Shown: positions 33,603 to 42,155 of the stretch, one piece after another
Position numbering within the stretch: the first letter of the stretch is position 1
How the letters are laid out: each line of letters starts with the position of its first letter
Assembly: GCF_024622505.1 (NCBI RefSeq)
Contig: NZ_JANKAS010000001.1
Span: 1 to 64,000 of the forward strand
DNA: 64,000 nt
Direction of reading: 5' to 3'
Source: Irregularibacter muris
GTDB lineage: Bacteria; Bacillota; Clostridia; Eubacteriales; Garciellaceae
Notes under the pieces: model-generated
The model's database searches: none
Seen by the model: only the letters and a program-made list of their open reading frames with translations
Told to the model about the DNA's origin: nothing
Translations under genes and position numbers: made by a program

Positions 33603-34901
33603 ATGGTGGATATTAAATCACTAGAACCAAAAATCATTGATTATCGAAGAGACTTTCATAAATATGCAGAAGGCGGATGGGCAGAATTTAGAACCTCATC
33701 AATTGTTGCAGAAAAGCTGGTGGAATTAGGCTATGAGGTTTCAGTAGGACTGGATATAGCAGAGCCAGAGGTGGTATTGAGTAAACCCGACGATGAATAC
33801 ATAGAAGAGCAGAAGGCAAGGGCAATTCGTCAAGGGGCAGACCCAAAGTGGGTAGAAAAAATGAATAATATTACAGGAGTTGTAGGCGTGCTCTCCACGG
33901 GAAGACCTGGTCCTGTAATAGGATTGCGTTTTGATATGGATGCACTTTTGATTGATGAGGAACAAAAAGAAGGTCATTTTCCCTATGATCAGGGTTTTGC
34001 ATCGATTAATAAAGGTTTTGATCATGCCTGTGGCCATGATGGTCATACTGCCATTGGGCTGGTGACAGCAGAAGTGATTGCCTCAATGCAAGAAGAGTTA
34101 AAAGGAACCATAAAGCTAATCTTTCAACCTGCAGAGGAACTGGGGGGTGGAGCCCGAGCCATTGTGGAAAAAGGAATTTTAGATGATGTAGATTATTTTG
34201 TAGCCACCCACGTGGGGATGACCTATCAAGGCCTTGGATTGCCTTCTAATGCCTGTGCCTGTGGCTTTAACGATTTTCTTGACAGTAGATTTTATAATGT
34301 TTTTTATGCAGGAAAGGCATCCCATCCTTGTGGTGATCCCCATGTAGGACGTAATGCTTTACTGGCGGCCTGTACGGCAGCATTAAATATTCACACCATT
34401 GCTCCCCACAGTGAGGGATTATTTCGATCAAATGTTGGAATCCTTCAAGCGGGTACAGCCCGTAATGCCATTGCGCCTAATGCATATATGGAGGTGGAAG
34501 TAAGAGGGGAAACAACTAAAATTTCAGACTATGGGGAGAAAAGACTCCTTACCATTATTGAACATGCGGCCAAATCCTATGACGTAGATTTTGAAGTTGA
34601 ATTTAAGGCCAATACCCCTAGTGGAAAGAGCGATCCAGAGATGGTAAAAATAATTATGGAGGAGGCTTCCAAACTACCTTGGTTTGAAAATGTATATGAA
34701 GAAGGCGAAGTGGGCGGCAGTGAAGACGCCACAGAGATGATGACCCGGGTGCAAAGCAAAGGTGGCCTTGCCACATACATTGCCGTAGGGGCAGATTTAT
34801 CAGGCACTGTCCATAGTAGCCAGTTTGACTTTGATGAGGATTGTATGATTAATGGGGTTGAATTGCTTACCGCAGTGGTCAAGAAAATCGGAAGCAAATA
34901 A
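33603..34901 (+). CDS. M20-family amidohydrolase, AbgA-like
   Basis: About 432 residues from the ATG at 33603, preceded by AAGGGAG. The N-terminus (IIDYRRDFHKYAEGGWAEFRTSSIVAEKL) and HACGHDGHTAIGL follow E. coli AbgA, the A subunit of p-aminobenzoyl-glutamate hydrolase, as do QPAEE and EVGGSEDATEMM. Metal ligands expected of the M20D group (His, Cys, Glu, His) are present. It should hydrolyse an N-acyl amino acid bond in the cytoplasm. AbgB, the second subunit in E. coli, is absent. The next gene is an AbgT-type transporter, which supports import and cleavage of an aroyl- or acyl-amino acid; the exact substrate is open. Confidence 0.9.
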   Translation: MVDIKSLEPKIIDYRRDFHKYAEGGWAEFRTSSIVAEKLVELGYEVSVGLDIAEPEVVLSKPDDEYIEEQKARAIRQGADPKWVEKMNNITGVVGVLSTGRPGPVIGLRFDMDALLIDEEQKEGHFPYDQGFASINKGFDHACGHDGHTAIGLVTAEVIASMQEELKGTIKLIFQPAEELGGGARAIVEKGILDDVDYFVATHVGMTYQGLGLPSNACACGFNDFLDSRFYNVFYAGKASHPCGDPHVGRNALLAACTAALNIHTIAPHSEGLFRSNVGILQAGTARNAIAPNAYMEVEVRGETTKISDYGEKRLLTIIEHAAKSYDVDFEVEFKANTPSGKSDPEMVKIIMEEASKLPWFENVYEEGEVGGSEDATEMMTRVQSKGGLATYIAVGADLSGTVHSSQFDFDEDCMINGVELLTAVVKKIGSK

Positions 34902-34930
34902 TCATAAAGAGAAAAAGGGGAGGATAAATT

Positions 34931-36505
34931 ATGGAAGTAAGTGCCAAACAGAAAACAAATAAACTGGAAAGATTTATTTCAACGGTAGAAAAGATAGGGA
35001 ACAAATTGCCTCATCCTTTTTGGCTGTTTATTGCCTTATCTGTAATTGTCATGGTACTATCCTTTGTCATGGCTAAAATGGGAGTATCTGTAAACTATAT
35101 GAGTGCGGCTAGAGAGAGTGGGGCAGCTCCAACAGAAACACTGGTCACCATAACCAATCTTTTAAGTAAAGAATCACTGCAGGACTTCTTTGGGAATTTA
35201 GTCAGTAATTATTCAGGGTTTGCACCCTTAGGGGCTACCATAGTGATTATGTTTGCGGTAGGTGTTCTAGAAAAGTCTGGGATGCTCGATGCCCTCATTA
35301 GACGAACCATTATAAAAACTCCACCCTCATTGATTATTGCGGTTATTGCTTTTATAGGTACTAATTCTGGTATAACTGGTGATGCAGGGACCATTATGAT
35401 ACCAGCTTTATCCGGTGCAATAATGAAGTCCATAGGTTTAAATCCTTGGATTGGTGTTATTGCTGGTTATGCAGCAGCCAACGGAGGTTTTCATGCCACA
35501 ATGCTAATCACTGGCAACGATGTTCTTCTATCTGGAGTTACCAAATCTGTAACCGATGGACTTGGAATTAATTATTCCACCCATCCTTTGATGAATTGGT
35601 ATTTCATGGCAGCAGCATCCATTGTTATTATTATCTGTACTGTTTTAGTGTCCCAGTTCTTTACGAAGAAATATTTGGGAGAGGATAAAGTGGAGATTGA
35701 TAAGGCGGACATTAATAATAGTCAATTAACGGATGCCGAAAAGAGGGGTCTTCGCTGGAGCGGTATTGCATTTATTGCTTACATAGCATTGATATTAATA
35801 CTAACCATCCCCTCTAATGGCCTATTTAGAAATGCAGATGGTACCTTACTACCTCAGTCACCCTTAATGAATAGTATTCTGAGTATACTTTTCTTCTTAT
35901 TCTTTATTTTAGCCATTGTCTACGGAAAAGCTTCAGGGAGTGTTAAGAGTCTTCAGGACATACCTGGTCTTATGCAAGAAGGTTTCTCAGGGGCCATAGG
36001 CTTTATGGTTATTGCATTACCAGCCTCTGTGTTTATCAATCTCTTTAATGCCAGTAATATTTCTACTGTTTTAGGTGTGCATCTAGGAAACTTATTTACA
36101 TCCATTAATCTTGGAGGGTTTGCAGCCATTTTAGTGCTTATTCTCGTTTCAACATGTTTTAATATTTTTATTACCAGTGGAGTGACTAAGTGGCTGATTT
36201 TTTCACCTGTATTCATCCCCTTATTTGCATCCTTGGGAATGTCACCAGCACTAACCCAGGCGACATATCGTATAGCAGATATGAGTACCAATATTATTTC
36301 TCCCATAGATTATTATGTTCCTGTTATCATGGGACTTTTAGCTACATATAAGAGCAAAAATGAGAAACGAGAGGTAGGGATTGGAACGGTTATCTCGCTT
36401 TGTCTACCCTATAGCATAGCCTTCTTAGTGGGTATGACTTTGTTGATGTTTATCTGGCATTTATTTGGGCTTCCCATAGGGCCTGGAGCACCAATGTTTT
36501 TATAA
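34931..36505 (+). CDS. AbgT-family transporter
   Basis: 524 residues with about 11 hydrophobic segments. KIGNKLPHPFWLFIALSVIV at residues 17-36 and the re-entrant segments GDAGTIMIPALSGAI and ISPIDYYVPVIMGL are typical of the AbgT/MtrF family, which imports p-aminobenzoyl-glutamate or exports sulfonamides. GGGGAGGA precedes the ATG, 30 bp after the AbgA-like gene, so both share the sigma-54 transcript. Together they suggest uptake and hydrolysis of a conjugated amino acid. A role in exporting antimetabolites is possible but fits the context less well. Confidence 0.92.
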   Translation: MEVSAKQKTNKLERFISTVEKIGNKLPHPFWLFIALSVIVMVLSFVMAKMGVSVNYMSAARESGAAPTETLVTITNLLSKESLQDFFGNLVSNYSGFAPLGATIVIMFAVGVLEKSGMLDALIRRTIIKTPPSLIIAVIAFIGTNSGITGDAGTIMIPALSGAIMKSIGLNPWIGVIAGYAAANGGFHATMLITGNDVLLSGVTKSVTDGLGINYSTHPLMNWYFMAAASIVIIICTVLVSQFFTKKYLGEDKVEIDKADINNSQLTDAEKRGLRWSGIAFIAYIALILILTIPSNGLFRNADGTLLPQSPLMNSILSILFFLFFILAIVYGKASGSVKSLQDIPGLMQEGFSGAIGFMVIALPASVFINLFNASNISTVLGVHLGNLFTSINLGGFAAILVLILVSTCFNIFITSGVTKWLIFSPVFIPLFASLGMSPALTQATYRIADMSTNIISPIDYYVPVIMGLLATYKSKNEKREVGIGTVISLCLPYSIAFLVGMTLLMFIWHLFGLPIGPGAPMFL

Positions 36506-36604
36506 GATTGCATAAAGATAATGAAAATCTATTTAATGAAGGCAATAGAGGATGGTTTTAGGAAAATTCAAACATAAGAGTTTAGAAATAGGAGGATCAA
36601 ATAG

Positions 36605-38608
36605 ATGAAGAAAAACTTTGAGAGTCTATTCACACCAATGAAAATAGGAAAGGTAGAAATAAAAAATAGAATAGGTATGGCCCCTATGGCTCCATCAGGA
36701 ATGATTACTCCAGATAATTGTTTTAATCAAAGGGCTGCTGACTATTATGTAGAAAGAGCCAGAGGCGGTGCTGGATTAATTATTACTGGTGGGATAGAGG
36801 TAGAAAATCAAATTGAACAAACCAAGCTGGGGATTTTTCAAAATGTCTCCACCAACCCAGTAGCCTTTGCTTTAAATTCTAGCGAAATGATCGAAAGAAT
36901 TCATGCCTATGGCTCTAAGATATTTTTACAAATCACTATGGGCTTTGGAAGGTCTTTATTTCTAGACTTTGTGGATAGTCATCCGGTAGCCCCTTCCGCT
37001 ATTTCTCATTTTTGGGATCCTAGTATTACCTGTAGGGAATTAACCACTGGGGAAGTAGAGTATATGGTGCAAAAAATGGCAGAGGCCGCTAAGGTAGCAG
37101 CTTCTGCAGGTTTTGATGGAGTAGAGGTTCATGCCATGCATGAAGGCTATCTATTGGACCAATTTACTCTGGCAGCTTTTAATAAGAGAACAGATAAATA
37201 CGGTGGGGATTTAAGGGGAAGATTGCAATTGCCCATAGAGATTCTTCAAGCCATCAAGGCAAAAGTAGGTCAAGACTTCCCGGTTATATTAAGATATGGT
37301 GTGAAAAGTTGCATAAAGGGTCTAAATCAGGGAGGACTCCCCGGAGAGGATTATGAGGAATTTGGGAGAGATTTACAAGAAGGTTTGGAAGCAGCTAAGA
37401 TTTTAGAGGAGGCAGGTTATGATGCCTTTAATGCTGACCTGGGTTCTTATGAGGCATTATATTGGGCCCACCCTCCAGGATATATTGACCACGGATGCTA
37501 TTTACCCTACGTAGAAAAGCTAAAGGAAGTAGTCAGTGTCCCAGTATTAACTGCAGGAAGAATGGATAATCCTGAGCTAGCCCGCAATGCCATTAAAGAA
37601 GAAAAAGTAGATATGGTGCTCTTGGGAAGGGGATTGTTAGCCGATGCAGATTGGCCCAATAGGGTCAAAGCAGGTGAGATAGACAAAATACGTCCATGCC
37701 TAGGTTGCCATGACGGATGTATGGGACGATTGGAAAGTGGAAAAGTCATTTCTTGTGCGGTAAACCCTGCCTGTGGTCGGGAAGAAGAATATCGATTATA
37801 CCCACCATTAAAATCCAAAAAGATTATGGTAATAGGTGGGGGGATAGCTGGTATGGAGACAGCGAGAGTCGCTGCTCTGCGTGGGCATCAGGTTTCCCTT
37901 TATGAGAAAAATAGCCTCTTAGGGGGGCATCTCTTAGAAGCATCCGTGCCAGATTTTAAAAAGGATGAAAGAACTCTTTTGAAGTGGTATGAACAAGAAC
38001 TTAAAGAAAATGGAGTGGATATTTATTTAGAAACAGAAGTGAATTCAGAGCTTATGAATAAAACAAATCCTGATGAAGTTATTATAGCCACAGGGGCAAA
38101 GGATAAAATACCACCCATGCCAGGAATAGAAAAAGAACAGGTATTGACGGCTTGTCATGCTTTAATGAATAAAGAGATCATTGGAGAAGAAGTTGTAATT
38201 GTTGGTGGCGGACTTGTAGGCTGTGAAATCGCCCTTTGGCTATCCGATCAGGGTAAGAAGGTCACCATTGTGGAAATGATGGATGAACTATTAAAATCTG
38301 TATTTGTTTCCCATGCAAACGATATGATGCTAAAGGACATGATTAAGTTCCATGATGTGGAGGTAAAAACCAATACAAGTTTATTGGAAATACAGGATGA
38401 AAGTGTCCTTACCATAAATAAGCAATTTATCAAGCAGAGGATAAAGGCAGATACCGTCATTATGGCCATAGGATATACATCTGATGATGACTTATATAAG
38501 GAGATACGAGAGATTCATCCCAAGGTACACATCATAGGTGATGCAAGAAAAGTCCAAAACATTATGTATGCCATTTGGGATGGATATGAAATAGGAAGAA
38601 CTTTATAA
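36605..38608 (+). CDS. old-yellow-enzyme/FAD oxidoreductase (2,4-dienoyl-CoA reductase-like)
   Basis: 667 residues. The first 370 form an OYE TIM barrel binding FMN (IGMAPMAP, HAMHEGYLLDQF). A four-Cys [4Fe-4S] segment follows (CLGCHDGC...C). The second half has a Rossmann FAD motif (KKIMVIGGGIAGMETARVAALRGH) and an NAD(P)H motif (VVIVGGGLVGCEIALWL). This is the layout of FadH, trimethylamine dehydrogenase and 2-enoate reductases. In anaerobes such proteins often reduce activated C=C bonds. Given its place in the operon it may reduce an unsaturated acid released from the substrate. The reaction is inferred only. Confidence 0.9.
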   Translation: MKKNFESLFTPMKIGKVEIKNRIGMAPMAPSGMITPDNCFNQRAADYYVERARGGAGLIITGGIEVENQIEQTKLGIFQNVSTNPVAFALNSSEMIERIHAYGSKIFLQITMGFGRSLFLDFVDSHPVAPSAISHFWDPSITCRELTTGEVEYMVQKMAEAAKVAASAGFDGVEVHAMHEGYLLDQFTLAAFNKRTDKYGGDLRGRLQLPIEILQAIKAKVGQDFPVILRYGVKSCIKGLNQGGLPGEDYEEFGRDLQEGLEAAKILEEAGYDAFNADLGSYEALYWAHPPGYIDHGCYLPYVEKLKEVVSVPVLTAGRMDNPELARNAIKEEKVDMVLLGRGLLADADWPNRVKAGEIDKIRPCLGCHDGCMGRLESGKVISCAVNPACGREEEYRLYPPLKSKKIMVIGGGIAGMETARVAALRGHQVSLYEKNSLLGGHLLEASVPDFKKDERTLLKWYEQELKENGVDIYLETEVNSELMNKTNPDEVIIATGAKDKIPPMPGIEKEQVLTACHALMNKEIIGEEVVIVGGGLVGCEIALWLSDQGKKVTIVEMMDELLKSVFVSHANDMMLKDMIKFHDVEVKTNTSLLEIQDESVLTINKQFIKQRIKADTVIMAIGYTSDDDLYKEIREIHPKVHIIGDARKVQNIMYAIWDGYEIGRTL

Positions 38609-38657
38609 AAATCCAAAGACATTTTAAAATTACCATATACAACAAGGAGGATACTCG

Positions 38658-40301
38658 ATGAATAAAAAATTTATGGGTACAGAAGCCATTATGAGAAGGG
38701 CCATGCTAAAGGGTTGTGGATTTGCAGATGAGGATATCAAAACAAAGCCCCATATTGGAATAGTAAACACTTATAATGAAGGAGCACCTGGTCATGCTCA
38801 CCTTAAACAGTTGGCTGAGGTCATTAAACAAGGAGTTTGGGCGGCAGGGGGTATACCTTTTGAATTTGGAGCACCTTCTACCTGTGGAGATATGATTGTG
38901 GGGGAAGAGGAACTAAAATATGAGCTTGCAGGACGAGATGCCATTGCCTTAGGCATTGAATATGTATCCACCGTCCACCAATTTGATGGGTTAATTCTCT
39001 TAGCAAGTTGTGACAATATTATACCAGGAGTTTGTTTAGGCGCTATTCGAATGAATGTCCCCTCCATTATTATTACAGGGGGCTCTATGCTGGTGGGAGA
39101 ATATGAAGGGGAAGAGGTTCTGCCCTGTGATGTAGGGGTTATGACCATGGGCAAAGAGGCGGACAGCCAGAGAGTACAAGATATTGAAGATGTAGCCTGT
39201 AGGTGTCCTGGGGCCTGTTCTACTATGGGGACGGCTAATAGTATGCAAATTATGATGGAAGCCTTGGGCTGGACGTTACCAGGAACAGCTACCATTCCCG
39301 CAGTATATGCAGACAAATTAAGAGCCGCTCGTCGGGCGGGAAAGAGAATTGTAGAAATGGTTAAAGAAGATTTAAAGCCCAGTGATATCCTTACCCGTGA
39401 AACATTTTTAAATGCAATAACGACCGATATTGCTATGGGTGGATCTACCAATGTTATCCTCCATTTAATTGCCCTAGCCAGGGAAGTTGGAGTAGAACTA
39501 ACCATGAATGATTTCGATAGAATAGGGAAAAAAGTACCCTGTATTTGTGGAGTGAAGCCATCAGGAAACTACACTATTGTGGATCTACATAATGCTGGAG
39601 GTGTGCCAGCTATGTTAAAGGAATTACAATCTCTCTTATATTTAGACTCAAAAGTTGTCACGGGAGAAACTCTAGGGGATGTGGTGGAAAAAGCAAGGAA
39701 CAAAAATGAGGATTTAATTAGAAATATGAACAATCCCATTAATCCTGATGGCGGATTAACCATACTTAGGGGAAATTTAGCCCCCAATAGTGCGATTATA
39801 AGATCTTCTTCTGTGCCAGAAAATATGAAAAAATTCTCTGGCCCTGCTCGGGTATTTAGCCGGGATCAAGAGGGGGTAAAAGCCATTCAAGAAGGAAAGA
39901 TTAAACCAGGGGATGTTATAGTTATTCGATATGAGGGGCCTAAGGGAGCTCCGGGCATGAAGGAAATTATGCTTAGTACAGATGCATTAGTGGCTTACGG
40001 ACTAGATACCAGTGTGGGTCTAATCACAGACGGACGATTTTCAGGATTTAACCATGGCCCTATTGTAGGACATATTACTCCAGAGGCGTATGAAGGTGGG
40101 CCCTTAGCCCTTGTGGAAGAGGGAGATATTATTTCAGTAGATATCAAAGAGGCAAAGCTTACTCTAAAAATAAGTGATGGGGAAATGCAAAAACGTAGGG
40201 AAAAATGGGTGAAACCAGAGCCGAAGGTAAAACAAGGTATGATGCATATCTATGCACAAATGTGTAGGTCTGCTGATGAAGGGGCAGGGATGACTTTATA
40301 G
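38658..40301 (+). CDS. IlvD/Edd-family dehydratase
   Basis: 547 residues, close to the size of dihydroxy-acid dehydratase. Conserved cluster ligands appear at LASCDNIIPG (about residue 116) and CRCPGACSTMGTANSM (about 187-202), with a further Cys in APSTCGDM. The lysine of the Mg site lies nearby. The family dehydrates 2,3-dihydroxy acids with an Fe-S cluster; members include IlvD, 6-phosphogluconate dehydratase and sugar-acid dehydratases. No other branched-chain biosynthesis gene is present, so a catabolic dehydratase in this sigma-54 operon is more likely than the biosynthetic IlvD. AAGGAGGA precedes the ATG. Confidence 0.88.
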   Translation: MNKKFMGTEAIMRRAMLKGCGFADEDIKTKPHIGIVNTYNEGAPGHAHLKQLAEVIKQGVWAAGGIPFEFGAPSTCGDMIVGEEELKYELAGRDAIALGIEYVSTVHQFDGLILLASCDNIIPGVCLGAIRMNVPSIIITGGSMLVGEYEGEEVLPCDVGVMTMGKEADSQRVQDIEDVACRCPGACSTMGTANSMQIMMEALGWTLPGTATIPAVYADKLRAARRAGKRIVEMVKEDLKPSDILTRETFLNAITTDIAMGGSTNVILHLIALAREVGVELTMNDFDRIGKKVPCICGVKPSGNYTIVDLHNAGGVPAMLKELQSLLYLDSKVVTGETLGDVVEKARNKNEDLIRNMNNPINPDGGLTILRGNLAPNSAIIRSSSVPENMKKFSGPARVFSRDQEGVKAIQEGKIKPGDVIVIRYEGPKGAPGMKEIMLSTDALVAYGLDTSVGLITDGRFSGFNHGPIVGHITPEAYEGGPLALVEEGDIISVDIKEAKLTLKISDGEMQKRREKWVKPEPKVKQGMMHIYAQMCRSADEGAGMTL

Positions 40302-40338
40302 GGAAAATTCAAATAATAAGTTCTAGGGGGATTTTATT

Positions 40339-41067
40339 ATGATTTATACAGCGAGAAAGGGCCAGATGAATTATGGAGAGGCTATAGGTATTTTATTATT
40401 GGACTTCGTAGCACCTTTTATTCCTGGGGATGTAGGAAATGCATCAACTTATAACTATCCTGTTCGATATAAATTGGTAAAAGGATTGACCTTTGACAGA
40501 CTCTTCAATAAAGACAAAAGTGCTCTAGATATTTTAATACAAACAGCAAAGGAGCTAGAAAAAGAAGGGGTTCGTGCCATCACGGCTGATTGTGGTTTTT
40601 TCGCTCTATTTCAAAAGGAGGTAGCCGAGGCAGTAGATATACCAGTTTTTTTATCCAGCCTATTACAAGCACCCTTCATTTCCAATATCATTGGAGAAAA
40701 AAATAAAGTGGGCATCATTAGTGCAAAATCCGATAGCCTGGACAAGACATTTTTTGATAATGTTAATATGGATATGTCTAAAGCTATAGTAGTAGGATTA
40801 GAAGATACAGAGCATTTTGCTCCCTTTGGTATTGAAGAAACAGGAACTTTTGACAGTAAATTAGTGGAGGGGGAAGTGGTAGCTGCGGCCAAGGAGATGG
40901 TGAAACAAAACTCTGATATAAAAGCCATCCTACTAGAATGTAGCATGTTACCACCCTATGGAAAAGCTGTACAGGAGGCCACAGGTCTTCCGGTATTTGA
41001 TTTTATCACGATGATTGATTATGTATTTACTGCGGTAGTCAAAAAAAGATATCATGGATTTTTATAA
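40339..41067 (+). CDS. aspartate/glutamate racemase superfamily protein
   Basis: 242 residues. The two catalytic cysteines of the superfamily sit in ITADCGFFALF (about residue 82) and LLECSMLPPYGKA (about 195). The fold is shared by amino-acid racemases, hydantoin racemase, maleate isomerase and arylmalonate decarboxylase, and which reaction it runs cannot be read from sequence. It begins 37 bp after the dehydratase with TAGGGGGAT as ribosome site. A 24-bp-arm hairpin ends the operon right after it. In this context it could racemise or isomerise an amino or hydroxy acid freed by the AbgA-like hydrolase. Confidence 0.85.
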   Translation: MIYTARKGQMNYGEAIGILLLDFVAPFIPGDVGNASTYNYPVRYKLVKGLTFDRLFNKDKSALDILIQTAKELEKEGVRAITADCGFFALFQKEVAEAVDIPVFLSSLLQAPFISNIIGEKNKVGIISAKSDSLDKTFFDNVNMDMSKAIVVGLEDTEHFAPFGIEETGTFDSKLVEGEVVAAAKEMVKQNSDIKAILLECSMLPPYGKAVQEATGLPVFDFITMIDYVFTAVVKKRYHGFL

Positions 41068-41072
41068 AAGAT

Positions 41073-41132
41073 AAAGCCAGGCAGTGGGAAAATTATCTAG
41101 ATAATTTTCCCACTGCCTGGCTTTTTTTTTAG
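41073..41132 (+). terminator. strong terminator of the sigma-54 operon
   Basis: AAAGCCAGGCAGTGGGAAAA with ATTAT forms the 5' arm, and the exact complement follows a CTAG centre. It ends in a run of ten T. The stem is about 24 bp without mismatch. Confidence 0.92.
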
Positions 41133-41165
41133 GTATTTACATAGAGAAAGATATTTCATAGACCA

Positions 41166-41816
41166 TCATAATGAAAAGGGTAGTTCATTCCACTTATCTG
41201 CCAAAGGGCTAATATCCCTGAAATCCAATTGAGAATATTTATAATCAATAAGACAGAGGTATCCCTCAAATACAAGAAAGTAGAAGTAATGATGGGGATG
41301 CATTTTATTTTCCAAAGTAAAAAAATCAAAGAAATCACTAGTGGAATATTCAGCAAAATTCACTGAGAATAAAGAATATAAGAAATCTCCGAAAAATGAA
41401 TGATTAGTCTCCAAGGAAGCAGGATATCCATGAAGATTGTTGTACTCTATAAAGGCTTCATAAGTGTTGATGAGATGATAATCGTCTACGATGTAATCAC
41501 TAGGTATATTAATTTTCGTAGGGATAGAGGATTGGCCTGAAATATGAATAATATCTATTAAAAGAACATAGAGTTCCTTTCCCTTTTCCTTTTCTATAAA
41601 ATAATAAACCTCATCTTTGTATTTTATAAGATTTTTCGTTATCCCGTATTCCAAGGCTTTATCGTATAGGTTGGATCCTTTCTTGTACACCAAGAGGGAA
41701 CGTTTGTTTATCTCATCACTATTTTCAAATACACCATTCCCATCAAAAGTATAGTAGGTATTGGAAAAACAAACTCTTTTAATGTTCCCTCTAACGATAA
41801 TATTCCTTGCTATCAC
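41166..41816 (-). CDS. hypothetical protein, unrecognised
   Basis: 216 residues starting at GTG (41816) with AAGGAGGA 7 nt upstream, so it is a real gene. No signal peptide or membrane helix. The sequence is rich in Tyr, Phe, Asp and Ile (NLYDKALEYGITK, ADKWNELPFSL at the end) and has an almost AT-only codon choice. I see no motif and cannot name a family. It is on the opposite strand from both neighbours and stands alone between two catabolic loci. It could be a cargo or toxin/immunity-type gene, but there is nothing positive to support that. Confidence 0.7.
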   Translation of the reverse strand: MIARNIIVRGNIKRVCFSNTYYTFDGNGVFENSDEINKRSLLVYKKGSNLYDKALEYGITKNLIKYKDEVYYFIEKEKGKELYVLLIDIIHISGQSSIPTKINIPSDYIVDDYHLINTYEAFIEYNNLHGYPASLETNHSFFGDFLYSLFSVNFAEYSTSDFFDFFTLENKMHPHHYFYFLVFEGYLCLIDYKYSQLDFRDISPLADKWNELPFSL

Positions 41817-42155
41817 GTGATTCCTCCTTGTTAAGTTATTAGAGCACCCTAGTAAAATATATTAATGGATAATGCATTATATTCACAGCAATAAAATAAT
41901 TACTTATCTCCCATATTTTATATAGAAATATTATTGGGATTGTGTTATAGTAAATGATATATTTATTATAAAAGTTGCAAAAATGATTTGGAAGAAAAAG
42001 AATTAAATCAATAAAACCCTTGTAATTATGTAATTTTGTTAAAAATGCCCTTTGTTTTAAAAGCAATATATGAAATTTTTAATTTTGAATCATTCAATTT
42101 TAAGAATAATCATAGACTTTAAAAGGACTTTATTAAATGCTTGGGAGGTGGAAGT
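41817..42155. other. 339-bp AT-rich gap, nothing recognised
   Basis: Very AT-rich spacer between the divergent hypothetical gene and the deacylase. I looked for a -24/-12 promoter and found none, and saw no strong hairpin. A TTG at 42141 lies in the ribosome site of the next gene. Confidence 0.5.

Noticed and set aside
38798-39505. Minus-strand 235-codon frame inside the IlvD-type gene
   Set aside because: Antisense shadow of a well-conserved dehydratase; no ribosome site.
41817-42155. Second sigma-54 promoter for the deacylase gene
   Set aside because: No TGGCAC-N5-TTGC-like sequence in the interval.
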